From: Alectoria sarmentosa
Taxonomy: Eukaryota > Ascomycota > Lecanoromycetes > Lecanorales > Parmeliaceae
Reading direction: 5' to 3'
Assembly: GCA_009733775.1 (NCBI GenBank)
Contig: WOGZ01000163.1
Span: forward strand, 1-64,000
Length of the DNA stretch: 64,000 nt
Part shown: positions 11,695 through 22,917 of the stretch, one piece after another
Layout: each line of letters starts with the position of its first letter
Numbering within the stretch: position 1 is the first letter of the stretch
Notes under the pieces: generated by a model
Seen by the model: the letters and a program-made list of their open reading frames with translations, nothing else
Database searches by the model: none
Told to the model about the DNA's origin: nothing
Position numbers and translations under genes: made by a program

Positions 11695-11870
11695 GCCCTG
11701 TGTGAAGGGACTGAATGCCCTGTACGAAGGGACTGAATGCCCTGTGCGAAGGGACTGAATGCCCTGTGCGAAGGGATTGGATGCTTTGTGCGAAGGGACT
11801 GAATGCCCTGTGCGAAGAGACTGAATGCTCTGTGCGAAAGGACTGAGTACCCTATGCGAAGGGACTTGAT
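11695..11870 (+). repeat. 22-bp minisatellite, eight copies
   Basis: Eight head-to-tail copies of a 22-bp unit start at 11695, 11717, 11739, 11761, 11783, 11805, 11827 and 11849. The unit has the core gggactgaatgccctgtgcg. Copies differ mostly by C/T and G/A changes. More decayed copies are recognisable at about 11530-11690 and 12065-12125, so much of the transposon-like element is made of this unit. The unit length is not a multiple of three and no protein is implied. Confidence 0.9.
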
Positions 11871-12199
11871 TCGATATTTTGTAATTGTATTTGAAAGAGA
11901 ATGCGATGTTCGTATTGAAAAGATGATTGATTCTCAAGTTTCTTCGGTCTGTTGTCATATTAATCACATATTTTTCTATTATATAAAGGACTGCTTCAGG
12001 GGAGCTTTGAGAGAATTCATTCTTCACATCGCATCTCATTCCATCATCATATTTCAACAGCTCGATGAAATGGGATTGGATGCCCGTGTGAAGGGATTGG
12101 ATGCCTTATGTGAAGTGATGCCCTGAACCTCAAGCCCTAGCCCTAAATCACCTGTTTGAGATATACGCGATTTATTAACCTGTTCTGTTTAGCTTTGGG

Positions 12200-12267
12200 G
12201 GGCTACGTACATGTATCAAAAGGTTACGTACATGTATCAAAAAGCTACGTGCGGGTATCAAAAGCCT
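12200..12267 (-). repeat. Right terminal inverted repeat
   Basis: Partner of 11330-11397, followed by the TGATTA duplication at 12268-12273. Confidence 0.85.
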
Positions 12268-12273
12268 TGATTA

Positions 12274-15200
12274 ATTCATATTGAACACCCCGAGGGATTT
12301 CATAGGCGATTAAGGTTCAGTCAGATGAATCCACGCTTGAGGTTTTCATTCTTAAAATGAATTATTACGTTATCTAAAATAAACTTATGAGTTTTAAGTT
12401 TTCACACGATGATGATGAAATGAGCTTTTAATGTCTTAAAGCCCTTTATAACCTCGAATTTTTGATGTTTCAAAATCTCCTTCGTCTCGAGACCTTTGAA
12501 ATTCTCGTAAAATTTTTAAAATTCTCGCGAAAACCTTTAAAAAATTATACGCGGCGAAAAAAAAACGTCAAAAATCAAAATTTATTTTCAAAAATGATAA
12601 TAACGTTTGAAAAACAAAAGTTTTTTTTTTATAACGCTTATGAAAATTATCAAAAAACTTGATATTCTCGAAAACGTTTTAAAATGTGCGAAACGTTTTA
12701 AAAAGAATTCTTTATTTACCGCCTCTTTATTTAAATCATAAATGAAATCTTAATAAATTGTTTTTAAAAACTGTTCTCTTTATGAAAATCTTTTAATATA
12801 TTCATTTATTTTTTCACATTATCGCGATCTCGATTTATCGAAGATTTTAAAATTTATTGTTTATGAGTTTTTTTTTTAAATCGCGAAAAGTAAAAGAAAT
12901 GTTGTGAATCGTTTTAAAACCGATTTATTCGAGAGATTAATAAATGTCATTTTTATATAAAGGGTTTTCGTCGTAAATCGATAATGATAACGTTTTTAAA
13001 ATTATATCGATATACTCATATCAGATTAAATAAATTGATCGCTCATTTAAATATTGATTTAATGTCGTTATTTACGTCAATATCATTAAAAATGTTGATA
13101 TGTAAATGTTGAATAATTGAAATAAGTCGATTATGAACGTTTAATCGTTATACATTAATAAATGTTAAACGATTTTATATAAATCGTGAATGAATTTTAT
13201 CGTTTAAATTTTCAGCGTTATTTTATTCGCATTACTTTATTTATATAATTTAAACTCTTTTAAAATAACGAAATAATTATTTATTCGAAAAATATTATTT
13301 TAAAATTATTATAAAAAATCGCAATAATAATTTATAAGAATTTTTCATTATATAAAGATTTATTAAAAATTAATTTATTTAAAATGAATAAATATTATCG
13401 ATCGCTTTTTGATAAAACGTAGCATATAATTAAATATCAACATTTAATTTTTAAAAAAATTTATTTTAAATATAATCATTATGAGAGCAATAAAATTTTG
13501 AATTAAATTCGATAAAATTAAAAAACGATTTTGCGACGGAGAAAAATGAGAAGACGTTTGATTTTATATTTTAATAATTTAATAATTTGATAATTGATTT
13601 GAAAACGCGTTTGTTTATTAACGCGTGATCATTTATTTGTTTATTTTTTCGCATTTATGAGATTTTCAACTTATTTAAAGATTTCAAAAATGTTATTTTT
13701 TTGATTATGAAAGTTTTAAAAAAGGATTTTTATTGTTGCGACGACGACGACGACGACGATATCGATTTTCAAGATTTCATTCATTTAATTTTATCGAATC
13801 GTCATTATATTAAAATTGAAAATCTATTTTAATAATTATTGAATTTAACATTTATAAGTCTTTCATTTTGATATTCGAAGATTGAATAAATTTATTATAA
13901 AAGTTTTTTATTATAAGCGCTCATTAAATTGCTCGCGTTATATTTATAACTTCGAAAAATTTCTTTAAAAGAATTTACAATTCCTTCGATATTTTTTAAT
14001 TATATTTTATATTTTCATTTTTATAACGAATTATTATGATTAAATATATTTTATATTTAAAATCGTGAAACATTATTTAAACGATGTGTTTAAAAATATT
14101 AATTATATATTCGAAAAATAATTAATCGACGATATTTTCGAAATTAATAATCATTTCGCGAATTTTTTCATTCAATATTAAGACGTATTATTTCGAGACG
14201 ATTGCGTTTTATATAAAAACGATAATTTAATAATTCAATTCTCATATGTTTTCGTTAATAATCGACGATGAAATGTGATTCAAAAAAACGATATAATTAA
14301 AATCGTGATTCGACGATAAAGAATTTCATAAATTTTCGATTATATTGAAGATTTTTATTCTTAATTGTTTTTGCGAATATCTCGATTCGTGCACGATTAA
14401 ATTTAAATATATTTTCGTTAAAATTTTAATTTGAAATGTGTTTAAAAGATTTTTCGTTATATTTTTCAATTAAATAAATATATTGTTTATTATTATTGCG
14501 AAAATAAAATAATATTCGAATAAACTTTATTCTTTTAAAGGCGAGAGCGTTTTGAAATTGAAAGTTATTGTGTAAATGCGAAAGATAATATATATTAAAA
14601 ATAATTTTTAATGTTTTTTTTATAATATTTATGCGATTTTTTTGAATTGTCTTATTAATCGAATGTTTTATCGACATAATAATCGTTTTTGTATATTCGA
14701 TACATTATTTTCGAGTTTATAAAATATCGTTTATATGATTATATTTCGAGAGTGATTTTTTTTTCAATTGATATCTTTTTATATCTTTTTTTTTTGCATT
14801 GATTTCTTTATTTATTATTATTATCGTATAAATAAATTTCACATTATTCGATCATTTTATTTCTCGATTAACGTTTATAAATTTTGAAATTTATGATTAA
14901 AATCTTTCGATTTGTTTTGTCAAAAGTAATGTAAACGAGTTTATATATATAAATGTTTTAACGCTCTCTCGCGAGAACGTATATTTGATTTATAATATAA
15001 AAATGTTTCATTTCGATATAAAGCATCTTAAATTTAAGTCTGAAAATCAACGAAAATTTGAATTATTAATAAATTTTGATATTACGTTAATAATTTTATT
15101 TTTATCATAAAAATAACGATGCGTTTAAAAAATGTTTTTTCATTTAATAAAATAATTAAATTTCAAAAACTTTTATCGTCAATTTAAAATATCGTCGTTC

Positions 15201-18200
15201 GAAATTTTATAAATATAAGATATATTAATAATATGTAAATAATAATTTAACGATTTTTTTCGCATAAACATTTTGAAAATTTCGTTCATTTTATGTTAAA
15301 AAGAAAGTTTTTTAAGATTATCTTGTTTGTTCGTAATTGAAAAAATATCGTCGTATTCTTTTGATTGAGATTTGAATATCATATAAACGTCTTTTTAATA
15401 AATCTTAATTCGAATTGAATTCTTCGAAGGGTTTTTTCGTGTAAATAATCTTTTTATATCTCATTTCATTTTTTTTATATTTTCTTTTTAACGTCGTTAT
15501 TAAAAATGCTTAAAAATTATAACATTAAATATAAATGTGAATGTTTAATTTTGATCAAATTTATTTTAATTGTCTTTTTTGTTCTTTTATCGATCGCTTT
15601 ATTTTTTAAAACGTTCACATAAGCGAGGATTTAATGTATAAAGATTTTTATATTAAATTAACATGTTTTTTCGAATATTTAATTCAAAACGAATTATTTC
15701 GATTTATGTTTTAAATCGACGATTAATCGAATAATTATTTGATTGTTAATAAAAATTATTATAAATAAATTGAAATAAATGTGAATCTCATTTATCGTTA
15801 ATTCGAAAATTAAAAAAATCTTTATAATTTTCGAAATATAAATAATATAATCGAAAAGTTTTTTTATATAATGATTTTTTTATGTTTTCATTTTATAATT
15901 AATTGTCGCATAATTCATTTATTCGTCGATTTTAAAATTATTCGTGTAATAAATTAAGGCGGACTTCTTTATTAATAATCTTTTATAATCGATAAAAACG
16001 TAAATTTTTTTTTTAATTTCCGTTTTAATGAAGATTTTTCATAATGATTTGATAAATAATGTTCGAATTTTCAATTAATTCGTATCTTCATTTTCGAAAA
16101 TTCGTTTTAATGAAATTCTTAATTGAAATCTGTTTTAAATGAATTTCGAACGTTTTATAATAAATTATTCGTAAAATTTTATAATGTTTTTATAAATCGC
16201 TTATTTCGTTATAAATTTCGTTTATATTTCGATAAATATGAATTTCATTTTCGCGTTAAATATCTTTTTAACGATTTTGATATTACTCTCGAAAACGATT
16301 TTAACGATTTTCTTTTAAATGATTCGCAATTTCGTTTACGTTCTTTTAACGATTTTTTTATTTTTATAATTTTCATTAAAAAATCATATTAAAATTGCGT
16401 GCAATATTAATGAAAAAATATATACGATATAAATGTAAATTAAATTCGCGATAAAAACGTTTTAATTATTATCGACGAAAACAATAATTACTTTAAATCT
16501 CGTTACGATAATATTTTCGATATGTTTCATTTATTACGTTTACGTTAAAACGTTATCGAATATTATTTTTAAATATTTAACGACTTTTTTCGATTTTAGA
16601 TATTTGTTATTTAAAAAAATAATGATTTTAATTATAATTTAAAGATTTTCATAATTTTTATAATCTTTTATAAAGTGAATAAATTGATATTTAATGAAAA
16701 CAAACACGAAAATATGCTTTCGTACTTATTTTAAAATGATTTCATAATTCTTTTTCATTATAATACAATTTTATTCGAAAATTGAATTTATATATAACGT
16801 GATAATATCATCGATATAATTTATTATTCACGTTTTTTTTATTATAAATTCATTTAATAAATTAACGTTATAAAATAAATTTAGAATAAAAAATAAAGAG
16901 AAATCTTACGAGATTTTCGTTTTTGTTTTTTAATTGAGAGATTGATTCGAAAGCCGCAATTTCGTGTTTCTTTTATTAACGAAATTAATGATGTATTTTA
17001 TCAAATTTACAGATATTCGTCTTTTTTTTAAATTATATAATAATCTCTTATGAGAGACGTTATCGAATGTTTTTAAAACGTCGAAAAAAAAAAATTGTAA
17101 TTATCTCTTTTCTTTTTCATATAACGTAAATTTTTTTTATTAAAATATACATTACGTCGTTCGACGATCTTGCTCATTTCTTTTCGAAATGAATATTAAA
17201 TAATAAATTGTGTTCTTTCACGATATAATTAAATCGTGAAATTAATATTAATTTGAAAGTTTTTTTCATTATATAAAATAAAGCGATGAGACGTTATGAT
17301 TTTGAAATTATATAATCTTTTTTCTCGATCTTTTTCAAAACGACGATAATAAATTTTTTGAAGGTTTTAAAATAATAATATGTTTTTATATAAACGTTAA
17401 ATAATTATATAAAAATTTTGAATAACATTGAAAAAACGATTTTAAGAATTTCGTTAAATATTTTTAATTAATTTGAAGTCTTATTATTGAATATCGTTTT
17501 AATAACTTTAATGATCTTTTTTTTTATAATATCGAATAATTCGATAAATTCGAAATATTTATATTTTATAATGTTCGTTAAATTTATTTTCGAAAGTTTT
17601 AAAAAGAAGATTTAAATTAATATGATAATTTTCTTTTATAAATTGTGAGTTAAAATGTTTTTTTATTTTAATTTTCGCATCGATGATATAAATGTTATTA
17701 AGGGCGTATCGCGATTTTTAATTTAATAAATTAATTTTCAAACCTTTCTCATATCGTTTAATGTTTCGATTATTTTATAATGATATTTTAATCAAATAAT
17801 GCGTCGAACGAAAGATTTTATCTTTTTGCGTGTATGTTTATATCTTTTAAATTTTTTTTTAATTAATTTTTTGATGTTAAAGGCGACATTGAGCTTTTTA
17901 TAAACCTTTATTTTCAATCTATTTTTTAAATCGATCATTATCTTAATATCGTTTTCGAAATTAATATAAAAAAACTTGAAATATCGTATTTAAAGAATCA
18001 TTTTTTTTATTATCATATCGAAGATTAAAATGAACGTTTTAATAAAATTATTTATAACAATTTTGATAAAGCGCTTTATCGTCGAGATGTTTAAAACATA
18101 ACGTTGAAATTTTCATTTAAATTTATTATGATTCGTTTTAAATCAAAGTCTTTTTTTTGATTTTTTAATTATTTATTATATAAAATCAAAAATAATTTTT

Positions 18201-21030
18201 ATCGAAACATAATTTAATTTTTTATTTAATAATTTTCTTAAGAGATGAACGATATATTATATTAAATTCGCTTTTATTTATTTGATATTGAAAATTAAAT
18301 TCAATATATTAAAAATCTTATTTAGGTTTTATTATATAATTATGTCTTTTTTAAAAAAAAAAATTTAAATTATTCACGTTTATTAATTCGCAAAGCTTTT
18401 TTATACGATTTAATAATTTTATTCGAATATTAATTTCCTCTCAGCGAAGATTATAAATGTTAAAATTATCGATTAATAAATGATTCGCGTTCGGCTCGAT
18501 TTTTTTGATTTTTTCGATTATCGTTATAATCTCGTTAATTTCAAAATTGTTTTATAATTAATTATAAACGTTATATATATATAAAAAAAAATTATTTATA
18601 TTAATACAAATAATGTGTGTAAAGCGACTCAAATAAATAAACTTTTATTTCAATTTAAAAATTCGCTTATTAATGTAAATAACGATTTTCAATTTTTCGT
18701 CTTTTTTTTTCGTTATATTAAATACGAATTCGAAATAATTTTTAATTTATGTTAAATTATGCGAATTTTCATTTAGGGAATTTTAATAAAACTTTTATAA
18801 AACGATAACGTTTTTTTTTCTAATCAAATTTGATTTGAATAATTCGTTTATAATAATTTTAAAATTCGCAACGTTATATTACACGATTAATAATTGAGAT
18901 TTTCATTTCGATTCAATTTTTCTCGAAGATGTATTTTTTAATAACGATATTATAAATGCGATGAGTTATAAAATTTCGCGAGCTTTTTAATGTATTATTT
19001 AAAAAAAATTGATTTTCGCGATTAATATATTTCTTTTCATTATAATCGCGAGCGTGAAATTATTTCGAAACTTTATTATTTAATTTTGAAAAATGAATTT
19101 TGAATCTTTTTATTGTTCGTTTCGAGATTTTTATAAATGTGAACATCTCATTTTTATTTTAATTTTTTATTTTTTTAAAGTTTTTTTTAAGAATTATTTT
19201 AAAGATTATTTTAAATTGTTTATTTATTATCGATTTCGAGATTATCTTATTTTATATAATTTTGATTTTAATTGAATCGCGAAAGATTTATATAACGTTT
19301 AAAAAAAACGTTTTATTGAATATCTTGCGAGCGTTAATGTAAAAAAATTTCACATTTTTCGATACGTTTATTATATCGTCGAGAATAAATATAAAATTTT
19401 TTAAATAAAAGTTTTTCGAAGAATCTTCGTAAATTATAATTAAAGTTTCGAAAATTATTATATTTTTCGTAATTTTTAAAGATGTTAACGCGTCGGTTTA
19501 TTTATTTATTATGATTAATATAACGTTAATATTTATTAATTTCGAGATTATTAACGCATCGTTTTCGACGTTTATTATTTTCTTTATAAAATTTTCAAAA
19601 TTAAACGACCTTTTTAAATTTTTCAAAAATTTTATCGCTTTTGACTCGAATTTTGAATTGTTTAATTTTAAAACGAGCTTTTTTGAGGGTGTTTATAAAA
19701 AGATTTTCGTGATTATCGATATTGAATGTTTATTTAAATGTTATTCTTTAACGTGATTAATTCGTTTAATCTTTTTCACACGATAATTATAATCGATATT
19801 GAAAACTTGATATATTTCTTAATAAAAAGCATAACGATATTTTGAATTTAAATTTGTTTTCTCGAAATATTGATTCTTTGAATAAGATTCAACATAATAT
19901 ACATATTTAATTAACTCTTTATATTAATTTTCTTTATGTTTATATTGTTGATAATGAACGCATTATATTAATTTGCATTTGATTTCGTAATATTTATAAC
20001 AACTTCGTTATTCGATTTATATTAAATCTTAATCGATAATTCGATTCGCATCTTTAAAAAATTTGAATATAACGATTAAAAATATCTTAAATTTTCGTTT
20101 TATTTTATTAATGTTAATTAATTATGCGATATAAATAATAATAATTAATTCAAAATTGTAATTGTTCTCGACGAGAAAAGGTTTAAACATTTTTTTTAAT
20201 TTCTCTTTCATTATAAAAATAAGTATCTCGTGCATCATCATAATATAAATGTTATTTAAAACGTAAACTTCAACGTCGCATATTTTGATTTAATCACTTT
20301 GATTATATATGAATCGTTTTTTATTTATTATCTTTTTCGTATATAATTCAAAATCTTCGCTTTTTAATAATCTCGTATTCGCGATATAAATAATCTTTAA
20401 ATTAAAGACGTAAATTATTATTATTTGAATTTTTTCTCATAATTTTATCGAGATAAATAAACGTAATTATTAAAATATAAGATTTTCGATATGAATTCGC
20501 ACGCGTAAATTTGCGTTTATAATAAAAACTTTTGAATTAAAATTAATGTGATTTGAGATTAAAAAAATTGAAAAAAATTATAAAAATGTAATTTATTATC
20601 AACGTTGAAATCGTTAATATTTAGAAATTTCTTAAAAACTTTAAATAACAACGTCGATTTGTATATTTTTTAAAAATTTAATTATATTCTTTATCGCTCG
20701 CATCTCGACGTTTTAAATAATAAATCGCTTAATAAAATTTAATATAAAAATTGTTATAATCATTATTAACGCGTTTTGCGACGATAATAACGATTCGATT
20801 ATTTATCGAAAAATGTAATATATTCTCGCGCTAAAGCGAGAAAATGACCTTTTTTTGAATTAACATTAATAAATTATTCGATATTATTATAATTCGTAAT
20901 GTATAACTTTATAAACTCTGTCGAAGACGCGTCTTTAATATTATTTTCGCTTATTTTTAATTACGCGTTGAATATAAAAATATTCATAACGAATACAATA
21001 AATTATATCGATATCAAATTGTAACGCTTG
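12274..21030. repeat. AT-rich RIP-degraded block 2
   Basis: About 8.7 kb of AT-rich sequence without credible genes. Its longest open frames (16123-16392 and 19511-19756) are low-complexity Phe/Asn/Lys strings with no recognisable family. To my eye TG and CA dinucleotides are commoner here than in block 1, so the mutation load may be lower or the source repeat different. The first 200 bp are a gradual transition; the right edge at 21030 is sharp. The original element cannot be named. Confidence 0.85.
13737..13760 (+). repeat. GAC trinucleotide microsatellite
   Basis: Seven to eight GAC/CGA triplets in an otherwise AT-rich block. All of its C bases sit in CG context. Confidence 0.75.
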
Positions 21031-21352
21031 CTCAGTTATACAATTTATGAGGGTTTAAGGGTCGAAATTTGTGTCAGTTGTGGGTGAAATCAATATGTGC
21101 GTTTTTGCTTGTGTGGAGTTGTTTATTGTCTCACCTGATTGGGTCGATTTGCAGCCAATTGTCTTGAAACTCAAACAAGCTGAAACGAGTTTTTCCCAAA
21201 CCCACCACTGGCACTTTATTCTCAACAGGCACGATGCGGCACACGGCTCGTGACATATATTGGGTTGGCCCCCTCAAATTCCTTGTGAGTAGACGAAGGC
21301 TGCTGTCGCAGATATCTACTGATCATTTGTTTCTCCACGACAGCTGTCCTTC
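21031..21352. other. Transition between AT block 2 and the broken gene
   Basis: Normal-composition DNA with no convincing exon. It carries the second copy of the 19-bp string found at 11294-11312. Confidence 0.4.
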
Positions 21353-22917
21353 ATGGATGCTGCCGCAACCACTGCGGGATGGCTGTCCTTTATGGTCACT
21401 GCCATTGGGCTTGGCTCTCTCATCACTCAAGCGAGTGCTATCCAGGAACGATTGGACCCGTACTACACCTCTCGGGCTGAGGAGTTTTTGGGAACTTGGA
21501 TAAAGCGTCAGCCCAAGAAGGCTTGGAATCGACTTGCGCAGCCCACGCCGGTCGGTCCTGTTATATCCACAAAGCTCGCTGATGGGTTTTGTGGTTTCAA
21601 TGTTATCGGCGTAAGCAGACTCCCACTGGAGAAGCCTGGCAAAGCCAGCTGGACCGCTATTCTTGCGGTTCTTCACGAACGAGCACCGTCTCCAGTCTAC
21701 GAGTCCAGTACCAGAGCCTACAAAGTAGACACAAGGACCGACTTCACTTCTCAGCGTTTGGAGAAGAGGCCGACTGCTTGCAGAATAGACATTGAACCCG
21801 ATGTGTGCTCCCGCCAAGAATTGCAATCATGGGAATCTCTGCAAACTCATCCTCTCACGATTCAGAACTCGACAACGTGCATCGTGATCTCCCGCACCAC
21901 ATTGATCATGATCCTTGCTCTCTGTAATGGCCGAACAATGTTCCGCTATAGTGACGCTAGCGGTCACCGGGCCTCGTATGCTTCATATTGCGGGCACTTC
22001 TATATCGAATGGCCTCTGGGCGCCCCGGCCGTTGTGCACTTTCACCCTCACGATTCTCATACCACCTCAACAGACGTATATCCGTTGATGTTCCGGGTAC
22101 GAGTGAATAAATCTGTTCAAATGATGGCTGGAGTCATCACTTCGGCTGATGGGACGTCATCACTTCGGCTGATGGGACGTCATTCCAATGCGCTTTCCCA
22201 GGTCGAAAGCCACCGGGGACCTGGATATTGGAGTATCAGCGCAAAGGGTTTCCAGGCGCACATGGAAGCCGGCACCTATACAACCTAATGGGTGGCAAGG
22301 TGTACGATGTCGACTTTCTCTTGGCCCGACGAATGGATGGAGAGCGTCCTTCTGGCGCCATAGAGCTCCGTTTACCGAGTACAGAAAGGAACACCCCGTT
22401 GTCCATGCTTATTCCAGAGCCGGAACAAAGCATCATGGAGAAAACTCTGGATAGCTTGCCCTGGTCTTCTCTGTCGTGGTCTATCCACCGCGGTCTTCGC
22501 GACATTCTCATTGCCTACGCCAAACCGACGATGGACGAATTCCGTCAAAATCTAGCGTCAAGGCTTCGTGAGTTCATCAATGAGCAGCCACAGCAGCTTG
22601 AAGCAAATGGATGGTCAGCGGAGTTCGTCAGAGGCGCTATGGCCGAACTCGCTGGCAATTCCGTTGTCGCCGGAAGCGGGAATTCTGGAGATGCCGTCAG
22701 AGTTGTGACAGATGCTGCGTTGCTTCTTTCGGCGAAGGATCCGTCGATGTTAGACGAGACAAATTTCTGGAGAAAAGAACGACACACTTTGGGCAAAGGA
22801 TCATGGCTATCAAGAAGTGCAATCATCGCGCTTACGAAATGTTTTGTGCTTGAATGGAGTAACGAATTCGATTATCAGATGTACCATGACTTACCTACGG
22901 AGCTACTATTTCATTAA
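21353..22917 (+). pseudogene. Unknown fungal protein gene, broken by a 23-bp duplication
   Basis: Two long frames (21353-22288 and to 22917) read as one protein of about 510 residues if a single event is undone. The 23 bp at 22133-22155 are repeated exactly at 22156-22178, and 23 is not a multiple of three. With one copy only, the first frame runs straight into the second (TSADG continuing to EYQRKGFPG). The protein starts MDAAATTAGWLSFMVTAIG, a hydrophobic segment followed by QASAIQERLDPYY, and has the strings LADGFCGFNVIGVSRLP and GRTMFRYSDASG. I recall similar large hypothetical proteins in other fungi but cannot name a domain or function. As written, the first frame would make a 311-residue truncated protein with a foreign tail. 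Base composition is normal although the gene abuts a RIP block. Confidence 0.7.
22133..22178 (+). repeat. Exact 23-bp tandem duplication
   Basis: Two perfect copies starting gtcatcacttcggctgat at 22133 and 22156. This is the frameshifting lesion in the surrounding gene. The absence of any difference between the copies suggests a recent event or an assembly error. Confidence 0.9.

Larger units (their letters stand above)
11330..12267. mobile_element. 938-bp non-autonomous terminal-inverted-repeat element
   Basis: The first 68 bp (11330-11397) are the inverted complement of the last 68 bp (12200-12267) with a single G/A mismatch. The repeats start AGGCTTTTGATACC and contain their own short sub-repeats of the type ttttgatacatgtacgtag. 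The element is flanked on both sides by TGATTA (11324-11329 and 12268-12273), a plausible 6-bp target-site duplication, though the left copy sits in a GATT run. There is no transposase. The interior has a palindrome near 11408-11486 and a 22-bp minisatellite. It resembles a MITE-like non-autonomous DNA element; the superfamily cannot be assigned from this alone. Confidence 0.8.

Noticed and set aside
11686..12057. Repeat protein antisense in the minisatellite
   Set aside because: The 22-bp unit is not a multiple of three; the apparent peptide repeat (SLRTGHSVPS type) is a by-product of the DNA repeat.
16123..19756. Open frames in AT block 2 as genes
   Set aside because: Phe/Asn/Lys-rich low-complexity strings, expected by chance in AT-rich DNA with few stops in one frame.
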